Source: Tamarix chinensis (lineage: Eukaryota > Streptophyta > Magnoliopsida > Caryophyllales > Tamaricaceae). From it: a stretch of 64,000 nucleotides of DNA. Below the pieces are notes generated by a model, which did no database searches, had not been told where the DNA came from, and saw only the letters and a program-made list of their open reading frames with translations. The stretch lies in contig CM060174.1 in NCBI GenBank assembly GCA_030549775.1, positions 9,476,527-9,540,526 on the forward strand, written 5' to 3'. Position numbers and translations under genes: made by a program. How positions within the stretch are numbered: the first letter of the stretch is position 1; the number at the start of each line of letters is the position of its first letter. Shown piece after piece: positions 11,701 to 21,700 of this stretch.

Positions 11701-12673
11701 TTTCATGTCAGGCCTAAAAGTAGAGCTTAGTAATGGGAGGAGTATCAGATTTTGGGTCGATAACTGGTCAGGGCAAGGAGCATTGAGAGATATTTTTTCG
11801 AGGTTGTTTATGGTGTCAGAGCAAAAAGATGAGAAGTTGGCGGATATGGGTATATGGGAAGAGGCGTAGTGGATTTGAAACCTCAGATGGCGGAGACGGC
11901 TTTTTACTTGGGAGGAGAGTCAAACGGGGCATTTGCATAACCTCATTCAGCAATTTTCTCTATCAAATGGATTTATGATGCTATGGGAGTTTTCTCTGTG
12001 AAATTGTTTTGTCAGGAGCATTATCAGAGAACGGATGAGGGAGAGCAGGATCATAGTGTTTCAAGTTTATTGTGGAATAGAGTAGTACCTCTGAGGATGG
12101 CACTTATGTAATGGTTTGTGATACAGCATAGACTCAACACTAGAGACAGACTGGTTAGACTGCGCATCATTGAAGCAAGTGAAGCTAGGTGCCCTTTTTG
12201 CGAGATTCAGGATGAAACGATCAACCATATTTTTTTTGCACTATACTGTGATAGGAGGAATGTGGTATGAGGTGTATGAGTGGATCAGTCGCGACTGAGT
12301 GGTTTCTCAGTCTATTCATGAGAACGCTCTGGCTTGGCTAGGTGATAGGAGAAAAGGATTGAGATAGGAAATTTGGAGAGCAGCTTTCTTCGCAATTATG
12401 GGGACCATCTAGGAGTTCAAAAATAAAGATGTGTTTGATAACTAGAAAATTTACACTAGGTGGATGTTGTTAACAATCAAGATAAGAATTGGTTTTTGGA
12501 TTAAGTAAAGTAGGAAGGACTTCCCATACAGAAGTGAGGAGGTAGTTCATAATGTAAAAGCTATTTTGGGTGTTGGCATGAGTTAGGTTCTATGTTTATT
12601 GTGGTCTTTTGCTCGTCCTTTTCATTTTTTTTGTTTGTCTTTTGTCAATTATCTGTACCAACTATCAAAAAAA
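8766..12673 (+). pseudogene. L1-type LINE ORF2: endonuclease, reverse transcriptase, zinc-finger tail
   Basis: Endonuclease starts near 8,973 with ISWNVRGI and shows WICGLVETKH, GDFNKIR (9,391-9,411) and GRSLSDHNPI (about 9,622). A frameshift follows the C-run at about 9,443. RT shows LKAPGYNGYHIGFIQ, STLIPKV, FRPISLVGFIYKVISK, KLDFQKAYDNI, GLRQGDPISPLMF and catalytic FADDT near 11,015. The thumb/tail includes [23 protein letters not shown]-like knuckle CPFCEIQDETINHIFF lies near 12,190-12,240. At least a dozen stops or frameshifts make it inactive. The 3' end is a short A-rich tail (12,663-12,673), after which the duplicated gene intron resumes. Confidence 0.9.
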
Positions 12674-13920
12674 TTGAGCTATGCCAAAAACCATAGCACT
12701 TAGGTCATTAGGATCCCTGCTCAAAGTTTCCAGCCATGTTCTGTTCAGCCTCAGCCAACCCCTTTTGACCATCAGTAATCCACCTTCTGTCAATTTATTC
12801 CTTTGAAGATTTCACCGTCATGCCATCATTAGACGTCATCTTAAAATGTAAGATGTGTAACATTCATTCTGATGGGACTGACAATATTATACCATGGGGA
12901 GATCAGCAATCCAATCAAACCTGACAATTCATGTAGGTCCTTTTCTATTCACTGATATAACTTAAAACTTAACCTTTATCCCATCACTCTTACATGCCCG
13001 TCATGACATTGTCCCATAACAATGAAAACGAGCCCCTACCCTAAATTGTTAAACAAAAGGCTAATATTGGTTTATGTCCTCGTTTATTTAATTTTAATTA
13101 AATCTCTATTTTATTTTATTTTAGTTAAAAAAAAGTAAAAAAGGAAAGGAAATAAAAGTATGTAACCTATATGGGTGCATCCGCTATTTGTCTGTTCTCA
13201 ACAACTTTCATCACTGGAACCTTCGAACTCACTTTTGTTTCTTCCTCCATGTATCATAGAATTTTTTAAACGCACCTGAGGCGCATAATTCCATGACAAT
13301 GTGAGGAATAGATTATAGAATAATATCATACCATTTGCTATGAAGTACCAGTAGCCAGTAGGCACCAATTGCCAAGATGATAAGCGAATTAAAAGGGGAA
13401 AAAAAGGTCACATTAATGGAGACCATAAGACATCATAAATAGCTTGAAGCCTTGAAGCATAACAACAAAACAAAAAAAATAAATTGAAGCTCATATAATT
13501 GATTTTTTTCAAAATATTATACTATTACCAGTCTTGAATTTTATAAGCTCATAGGAAGAGGAATATGTATCCTTTACTTTCTCAAGGTCCATAAAAAATC
13601 TTTTGCAGTATTCTGAACAAAAAATTTCCCTTAAACAATAAACGAAAGAAATAAAACAGAAACAACTTTGATGACCAAGTTTGAAGTATATAGTATATAC
13701 TTAAAAAAATTTATATAGTTTTCATGGCCTATGGTAAAGCTGAGATTAAAATATGAAACCTACCCACGCAAAAGGCTGGTTTGTTATGTCTGAATATACA
13801 TATATAAATCACCACAAGTAGTCACGTTGTAACATCTTCAAAAAAATATAATACAAGCTACCTATTTTGGTCTCTTTAATATCTTTAATTAAGCCTAATT
13901 TTTTGTATGACTTTAATGGG
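12674..13920 (-). pseudogene. Copy of PICC-like intron 2, first coding exon and 5'UTR intron
   Basis: It aligns with 22,928-24,180 in the same orientation and at nearly constant spacing. The first coding exon copy is 13,250-13,167, the same 84 bp as the source, with the splice-site GT preserved after it. Its last codon is TAG where the gene has CAG, and Met before it has become Ile. Together with 936-2292 this shows one duplicated genomic segment, not a retrocopy, because introns are included. Confidence 0.88.
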
Positions 13921-13986
13921 CCTGGTAAATAATAACCATATTGTCCATTTAAGACCTCAAAATTAAAGTTATGTTTTATAAATAGA

Positions 13987-14036
<50 letters not shown>
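13987..14036. repeat. (ATT)n microsatellite
   Basis: About 17 ATT units, next to the foreign insertion in the duplicated segment. Confidence 0.95.
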
Positions 14037-14037
<1 letters not shown>

Positions 14038-14165
14038 TACGACACTAATATAAACTCAATGTAAAATTATACAACCTTTTTATTATATTCATTTCACCAT
14101 ATTAAAAAACTAGACAATTTTCAACTTCCAGTTTTCAATAGTCACTTGGGAATCCATATCACTAG

Positions 14166-15684
14166 TATAGGTGTTTAAATTGGTGGTTATGGTTTTACCC
14201 AACCCATAATATCTTAACTCATGTAACCTAAGGTCCAACCTATGACGGGTTGAAGTAAATGATTAATAGTTTTTAACCCAACCCAACCCAATCCATTGTT
14301 ATCCACAAATTACAAAGGTTGAGCATGAGTTACCGTAAGGCTAATATATACACAAACCAACCAATTCCCATCCTTTCCACCACTACTACTACCACCACCT
14401 CCACTCTTGACTCCACCACGACCACAACCATCATCACCGCTCTCATTTTTTTTTCCTTTGATTCACCTCCACAACATCACTTCCACCAACGTTACTCCCA
14501 TTTTTTTTCTTTTATTGATTCACCACTACCTCTACCTCCACTAGTTTTTAATATACACACAGCGCCTCAACATCACCATCACCACCATCATAACAATATC
14601 CAAATAGGCCATTCATCCCTCATTGATCTAGGAGCAGTCAAGTTAGAATCAGACAGGTCAAACTGGGGTGAGTCAAGAAGAGTCCAGCTTGATAAGAGGG
14701 CTTAATAAATTAGGGACTAAGGCGGCCCAAGAGGCCAGTTCAAAATAATGTGGGTTTACGTGGAGTCAGTTTAAGACAGGTTAAAACAAAATCGAATAGG
14801 GGCGAAAAGGGCCCATGAGTTACTAGGCCAGGATGGGATGGACCCAATGGAATTGGGTTGAAAATGTGTTTGAGCGGAACAATTTGTTTAATGACAAGCC
14901 ATATGAACTTGGGTTGAGGTGAGGGGGACAAAAATGGAGTTGGGTCTGGGTAAGGCCGGTTGGGGTGAGTGAGGTTTGGGTTGGGTTAAAACGGAGTCAA
15001 TCGAGGCAACTAAGCCTAAGCGGAGTTAGGTTAGCTAGCCCAAGTGGCCTAGGTGTAGTTAGGTTGAGGTGAGGTAGGCCCTAGTAGAGTTAGGTTAGAG
15101 TAAGGTAAGTTAGGCTTGAGTGAGGTTAGGGTAGGGCAAGCTAAGGTGGAATCGGTTTGGGGTAGGTGACCCTAAGTGGATCGGGGAAGGTGGGCCTAAG
15201 AGAAGTGGGGATGTGGCAAGCTGGCCCAAAAGGAGTCGGTCACGATTAGACAGGCCAAGTGGAGTCAGTTCATGTGGGGCCAAGCTTATAAGATTTAGGA
15301 CTAGGAAAGGTGAGCTCAGACAGAGTCGCATCAGGATAGGGTGGGCTAAATGGAGTTAGGGTTGGGTCGAACAAGGTTGATCTGGTTTGGGAGGGCCCAA
15401 ATGGAGTTAGTCGGGGTAAGAAGAGGAAGGTTCATCTAGATTCCAATTGGGATAGGATTTTGGTGGTGGTAATTTTGTATAAAAGAGGAAATAGTGACCA
15501 ACTCATAATAATCGATGACAACCCGTGGGTTAACTCATACTAATTCATCTTAGTTTATAACCAATTATAGGTTTATCCATGTGAACCCTTACAAAATACT
15601 AATCCAACCCATATAGTTCATAATTTTATTTTTATGAGTTAGGTTATATAAGTCATGGCTTATCTAATCTATTAAACATCCTTA
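14166..15684. mobile_element. Putative degenerate non-autonomous hAT element
   Basis: This 1.5-kb block interrupts the duplicated intron, which continues at about 15,705. The left end TATAGGTGTTTAA and the right end read inward, TAAGGATGTTTAA, are similar. Flanks ATCACTAG and GTTATTAG match at 5 of 8 bases. Subterminal AACCCAACCCA and GGGTTGGGT words are typical of plant hAT MITEs. Ends are too decayed to be sure. The two long frames inside (14,319-14,705 and 15,110-15,331) are low-complexity and not credible genes. Confidence 0.4.
14720..15430. repeat. Degenerate G-rich minisatellite, unit about 40 bp
   Basis: A motif like GGCCCAAGTGGAGTTAGG recurs at about 15,018, 15,090, 15,150, 15,173, 15,228, 15,268, 15,318, 15,348 and 15,408, with GGGT/GGTGAGG between. 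Spacing varies between 23 and 72 bp, often near 40-60. The strand is strongly G-biased compared with the AT-rich surroundings. Confidence 0.65.
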
Positions 15685-15704
15685 GTTATTAGTTATCCTT
15701 TTTA

Positions 15705-15789
15705 TATGCACTTTTTAGATAATTTGTATTTTTTTTTCTTCTGCCTAATGTACGCATAATTCAAATCTTGTTTATACCCTAAATGACAA

Positions 15790-15822
<33 letters not shown>

Positions 15823-16510
15823 CTTCTTCTTCTTCTTCTTCTTCTTCTTCTTCTTCTTCTTCTTCTTCTTCTTCTATTATCTATGCATGCTATTTGTTGG
15901 TTCTTTATTTTAAATCATTGTTTTTGGGCTTAAACCTATAGGACTCTCTTTTGTGGCAAAAGGTGCTAAGCAATAAGCATAACGGAAAATACCAAAGGTG
16001 TTGTCTGTTTTGTACGAATTTTTTAGCATATTATAAAATGTGTAACCATCATGTTTAATGACCATAATTATTGTCAAAATGACGAAGATATTTTTAAAGT
16101 ATAACCACAATTAATTCAATTCGGTAACTTTGATGATGTCGAGATTAGAATCCTCAATAACGAAAAAGCATCTCAAATTGATGAAAAATTGTTCACCGTC
16201 CAGTTACTCTCGACAAATTTAAGTATCATGGAGACAACTGATCTTATACAATGCACGTGTACACATTCAATATTCGTAAAGGGGGGGGGGAGTTGTCATC
16301 GGAACAAAGATGAGGAAAAGAAAACAACATGAGAGTATGACATATATGCCTATGGCACACGCACTTATCGAAAATAGTAGATCAATCAGGCTGTAGGGAT
16401 GGATGCATCATGCATATATATATATACACATATATAGACACACACACACACACGTACCTAGTAGCTACAACAACCACCAGCCTTTCAATGAAGGAACTCA
16501 TTAAAGAAAT
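15705..16510 (-). pseudogene. Copy of the PICC-like 5'UTR intron, distal part
   Basis: It aligns with about 24,187-24,625. Shared words include TGTGGCAAAAGGTGCTAAGC-type text and ACCACCAGCCTTTCAATGAA (exact at 16,472 and 24,605). The copy has a (CTT)n expansion, about 250 bp of extra sequence at 16,117-16,370, and a local inversion at about 16,371-16,425. Similarity ends near 16,510, so the promoter exon was never copied or has been lost. Confidence 0.75.
15793..15875. repeat. (CTT)n microsatellite
   Basis: About 27 CTT units in the duplicated intron; the source locus has only a short T-rich tract at this point. Confidence 0.95.
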
Positions 16511-16516
16511 TGGGTG

Positions 16517-16870
16517 GATAAATCTATAATGTTTGTATGCTCACGCATTAACAATGTTGATATGTTTGATGTGAAATCAATCAAATTATATAATACATAC
16601 TCAAGTGACATAGAGAATGATGCATGGTTATGACTTAAGAGAATAGCATACAGTAGTATAGATTTATTAAATAAATTAACTAGAAAAGACTTAACATATG
16701 GTCCGTCTAAGTTAGACTTTGAAAATAATAGATTACCGATGCATGTCATTAAGAAAAACAACATAAAGTCACTTTTAAACCCAAAAATTTTGTGAACATA
16801 TCCAAACCACTTGATTTATTATATACGGACCTATTAAGACCTACTATGACCAGCAGCATAGGTGGTTGTT
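16517..16870 (+). pseudogene. Copia pre-integrase and integrase N-terminus fragment (Sirevirus-like)
   Basis: Conceptual frames read INNVDMFDVKSIKLYN, then a decayed zinc-binding stretch (DLLNKLTRKDLTYGPSKLDF), then FKPKNFVNISKPLDLLYTDL and PTMTSSIGG. This is the order gag_pre-integrase, HHCC finger, and first catalytic Asp region (LLHTDLFGP in relatives) of copia elements. Most finger residues are lost. The fragment starts where similarity to the duplicated gene ends, so it probably marks another insertion at that breakpoint. Confidence 0.65.
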
Positions 16871-18350
16871 GACGTATAAGCACTTGACACACCAAAACTT
16901 TAAACAATCGACTTCCAAATCATATATAAAAACCATCAAATATTTGTATATACTAATAATTCTAATTTTTGTAATAGATATATGCAACTAATAGCAATCG
17001 CTAACAATTGAAATATTTTTTTTTTTCAAAACCAAGCTTAAAAGGTTGATTTTTTTATTTACATTATGCTCCTAAGAGTACTGATGTTGATGGTTTTTTT
17101 TAAAAAAAAAAAAAGAACCAAAAAAACTAATAAACAATAAATATTAAGGTTCTATGTTTTATAAAAATTAGGAACCAATATAGAACCAGTTCCTCAAAAA
17201 AAATTGAGGCAAAAAGTAAGGAAAACAACAAGGGGGAAAGGGAACGAAAAAGGATGGGAAAACTTTATTTACTATTTGTAGATTAGATTTTATGTAATTT
17301 GACTGATTAAAAAATAAAATAATTAGACTAAAATAATTCTGATATTTTATTTTACAAACAGACACCTATAGTTATATACTTTTGAAATAAAAAAATATTT
17401 TATAAAATATTATCTCTTTAAAGCAAAATATGTAAGCCACATATTGAAATTTTGTAGAATCATTGATGCGGATGTAAAATTGGATTAATTCTTTAGTTGG
17501 TTTTATAATTAGAATCAATTTGATAGTTCTCCAATGTAAATGCTCTTATAGGTAAAGAATAGAAGTTTTTTTCACTATTAACAGTAAAGACTCCAAAAAA
17601 TAAAATTTGATAAATTTAATTGTTCCTAGAGTTGATTTATCTTGTATTTAGCCACCGGTGGGTCAAAATCGTTATCAACAAATGTCTGAGATTATGTAAG
17701 ACAATAAGTCGAGTACGAATTAAATATCCCCTACACATTACCCAAACCTAATAAAAAAAACTCATGCCCAAACTTGGAGGATAAATTTTTTTCCTTCCTC
17801 TATAAACATATCCAACTGGTAAAAAACACTATGTTTAAGATAAAAACCATCCAATGTTAGAATTAAATACTTAAATTTTTAGGATTTAATTATATCATTA
17901 CTTTTAATCCTAAAAAAATATATTGATATGTTATTTAAATAAAGAAAAAAAGTAATTTTATATTAAATAAATATATATGGATGTAGATATAGATATAAAT
18001 ATAGGTACGAATTCAAAGATTCCTTACCCATATCCGTACCTAAATTCAATGAATATTTTTTTTTCTTCCTTTATATTTGGATCCATATATTTATTTATCC
18101 ATATTCATTTATACATCTATCACCCATCAGATTTTAAATAAAACCCATCCAATTGTCTTCCTTGTCGGATGTTTTTCAAGCAAACAACAAATACTTGCAC
18201 CAAATGGTAGACCAGTACTTTGTAAAATATATACAAACGCTAGGGAATAATAACCTTTCTTTCTCATAAATGAACACAATTTTTGTTGCTATGACACACA
18301 ACACAAAAGCCAAGCAACAACACACTCTGCATTTTCTTGGTTGATAGAAT
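16871..18350. other. AT-rich spacer downstream of the PICC-like gene
   Basis: There is no credible gene. It has homopolymer tracts (a T8/A13 fold-back at about 17,092-17,120) and a stretch of ATATAGATATAAATATAG type at 17,980-18,005. Possible old transposon debris, not classifiable by eye. Confidence 0.4.
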
Positions 18351-18356
18351 TTTATT
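18351..18356 (-). terminator. Probable polyadenylation signal of the PICC-like gene
   Basis: TTTATT on the plus strand reads AATAAA on the minus strand, about 160 nt past the stop codon at 18515. A (GA)n-type tract (18,362-18,380, plus strand) sits beside it in the 3'UTR. The position fits a plant poly(A) signal, but the cleavage site cannot be read. Confidence 0.5.
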
Positions 18357-18514
18357 CGGACAGAGAGAGAGAGAGAGAAATTCCTAATCAACTCGCCAAA
18401 CAAAAAAAAAAGGAAAAAAAAAAAAGAAGAAAAGAAACCAAATTTTTACCTAGAAAAATCTTCGCCATGACACAAGCGGAGGGAGTGGGAGGGGTACACT
18501 GTCACTGAACAAGC

Positions 18515-18760
18515 TCAATATCTTTTGCCCAGGATCACCCCAAATATAATAGACACCAAGGCTACTCCTAAGATAATCTTCAAGTTCATGGCAAGAGAAG
18601 AAGCTTCAGCAGTTTGAGTTTGTTTCCCAGACGATGAAGATGAGATGGTGGTCTGTGCAGACAATGCGTCTGATTTCTTGTTCTTCCTTTTTGTTGGAGT
18701 TGACAGCAATGATCCAATGTCTCTAGATTTCACCTCCACATCACTCTCCTGTATAGATTC
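18515..18760 (-). CDS. PICC-like: Last exon of the PICC-like gene: basic linker and tail anchor
   Basis: This exon has 81 codons plus TGA. The first part holds VEVKSRDIGSLLSTPTKRK, a Lys/Arg-rich patch, followed by a Ser/Thr/Gln-rich linker. The final 24 residues form a hydrophobic segment (core IILGVALVSIIFGVIL) with only GKRY after it. This is the layout of a C-tail anchor. The basic C-terminal residues would face one side of the membrane; that is inference. Confidence 0.85.
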   Translation of the reverse strand, partial: ESIQESDVEVKSRDIGSLLSTPTKRKNKKSDALSAQTTISSSSSGKQTQTAEASSLAMNLKIILGVALVSIIFGVILGKRY

Positions 18761-21700
18761 CTGGACACATAGTACAGATGTTTTCACATAAGGATGCGCC
18801 TTCTCTTTGTTTTAAATAACAAGACAGTATATATATTGTATGTATATCAGAAATTGTGCAGGTTTATTCTGCAATATAATCGGTTTTAGTTTACCTTTTC
18901 ACAGGATAGTGAACTGGTCAGCTCAAGTTTCTGTTCAAGCTCCTTGATTTGCTTTTCTAGGTGTGCAACTTCATGATTTTTGGCCTCAACCTCCTTGGAT
19001 AAATGTTTTCCAGTACCTTCTAACTGTGATGCGCGGGTGCAGTCCTCTTCTTTCTGTTTAGTCTGCAATTAAGACGATGAACAATTACGATAACAAGAGT
19101 CTAGCAAATATTAATTAAAATCCTACAACGTTTATAAGTACAATAACCATGATTCAAAACAATGATTTACTAACCAGATCAGTAATCGTAGCCTGTGCAA
19201 GCTGTAACTCTTGCTCAAGTTGCAACACTTTCTCGTTCAGTGTATGACTGTCATTAACTTTCTGCTTATAGTCTTCGATCTGTGAAGTTAGATTTTCCAC
19301 TCTCGAAGCAGCTTCTGCTTGAACACTTTCAACCTACCAATTAAGAGATCAAAAGAGTTGTCAGGGATCCTTCGTGGAAAAAGAAAGTATTCCTTGGAAA
19401 CATCATTTTACAGAAGGAATCTTCATTAAGTCATGCTGATCAGCACCTTTTTCAGTTGAGCTTCAGCTGAATAAAGTTGTTCTTCAAGTTCCTTGAGCTT
19501 AGCTTCTGATGAAGACCTTGCTTTAATTTCAGCATTCAAGGCTTCTTCTTTCAATTTATAAGCTTTCAAGTGCTCGTCAAACTGGACTGTCACACCTTCA
19601 TGTCCCATTTTGGCCTCCCTGTACGCTTCATGGAGCTGGTTCTTCTCCTCAATGATTGTAGACAACTATTACGAATGCATCAACACCAATCAGAGAAATC
19701 AAAATAATGCCATTACATACGTAACAAACATAAAAAGGAAGATGGGGAATTTATTTCAAGCAGCTGACCTCTGATTCAAGCCTTTGCCTTTCAGTACTTA
19801 GCTGCAGGGTCAAATCCTCGATTGCCTTCTTTGAAGAACATTGCTCTTCAATTGCATTCTCCTTCTCTGAAACAGCCGCAGATAGTTTTCCTTGAAGATT
19901 GTTCAGTTTCAATTCGGATTCTGCCAATTCATTAGTAAGTTTCATATTCACTTCAGCCAATGACCCGCTATGTGTCTCATATTGACTCAAATTCTCTTGC
20001 AATTCCTTGATCGTGCTTGTATGAGAAGCAAGCTTCTCAGCAGTCACCTCCTCCTGAGCTTTTGCAGATTCTAGAAGTTTCTGAAGGTCGTTAACCTTGT
20101 CCTTCAATTGTGTGTTTGTCTCCATTAAGAGTTCAATATCTGAACCTGATTGTGCAGCCTTATCATTAAATTCTGAGACCATCTTTTTCAGTTCTTCGTT
20201 TGATGTTTCAAGAGCAGATAGTTTTGTAGAGCTCCGCTGTAATTCCTCCACCAGTGATGCATTCTCATGAGCAGATTCAGCTGCCTGCTCTTCATGTTTC
20301 TGTATCTGATCTCCAAGAAGCTTCAGTTTTTCAAGCAGAGATTTTGCTTCAGTGTCCCGAGTAGAGAAATTAGCCATTGCTTCCTGGTATTTCAGCTCAG
20401 ATTCTTTCATTAATGTTTGGTTTTGAGATTCAAGATATGTGATTCTCACTTTACACTCCTCAAAGAGCTTCGCTTGCTGTTCTACTTGACTCTCAGCAGA
20501 TTTCAGTTTCTCCATCAACTCCACTTCTTTCAGACCAGCAGCCTTGAGCTCATCTTCAATGTCCTTGAAATTCCCTTGTGTCATGTCCAACTCATTTTGC
20601 AGTACTTCAAGCAGATTCTCGGTGTCGTGAAGCCTTTTGTCGGAATCCATCAATGCATCCTCTGACTTCTTCTTCTCAGCTGTTGCTATATCTAATGACT
20701 TTGTCAGCTCTCTCTCTTTCTCATTTGCAGTTTGCAGCATTCTCTCTAGGCTTGATGCTGACGCACGGAACTTCTCAAGTTCTGATGTGAGTTCAGCAAT
20801 TGTATCAGGGTATTTCTTTGATTCTGCTTCAGCCAGCCCACATTTTTGTTCCAGTGCAGTTATCTCTTGTTCAAGTTCTTGGATTCTGTGCTTCTCAGTG
20901 TCTAGCAATAACTCCAATTCACGTGCCCTTTTGTCAGAAGCCTCAAACTTAGAATGAGAGGACTGAAACAGATCTTCCAATTTCAAGCTTCGTTCATGAG
21001 TAGCATTAGCTCGTCCCTCATGTTCGGTGCACCTTTCAGTGACATTATTCAGTTCTTCCACAAGGGCTGAATTCTTCGATGTTGATTGGCTCAAGGCAGA
21101 TTCAAGATCAGTAATCTTCTGTTGATAGCTTGATAGTTTGCCATTCACGTCTTCCTTCTCACTTTCTAGCTTACTAAGCTTGTCGTGGAATCCAGTTAAC
21201 TTTTCTGAGTATTCTTGTAACTCTTTATCAGCAGTTCCAAATTTTTGCTCTGAATTCTGCAGCTTCGCCTCAAGATCGACACATTTTTCTTTCATCTGAG
21301 CTGCACTGTTACTAAGATCTGTCACTGCTGCTTCCAGAGCTTCCTTTTCTTTGACCACCTTAGCTAGTTCTTCTTGTGCCTTCAACACTGACCCTTCTTG
21401 GGATTCAAGTGTAGCTTCAATTGATTCCCTCGCAGCCACTTCCTCCTTCATCCTTGATTCAATTTCTACTAATGCAGCAACCTTTGCTTGAAGTTCATCC
21501 TTGGTTGAGGAAAGTGAAGAATCCATAATTGAGATATTTTCCCTCAGCTGCTTTTCTGAAGCTTTCAAAACATCAAATTCCTGAGCCATCTCATTTACGA
21601 CAACGTCCTTTGATGACAGCTTCTGTTCCAACTCCAGCAAGTTTCCTTTTGTGAGCTGCAACTCTTCATGAGCTGCTGTAAGTTCCATTGTTGTGCTCTT

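Noticed and set aside
12674..13920. Retrocopy (processed pseudogene) of the gene
   Set aside because: Intron 2 and 5'UTR intron sequences are present, so the copy came from genomic DNA, not RNA.
14319..14705. 128-codon Thr/His-rich frame
   Set aside because: Built from ACC/CAC repeats inside a putative MITE; no homology recognised.
20417..20957. Plus-strand open frames across the large gene exon
   Set aside because: Antisense shadows of the coiled-coil coding sequence; the minus frame has the splice sites and the domain.
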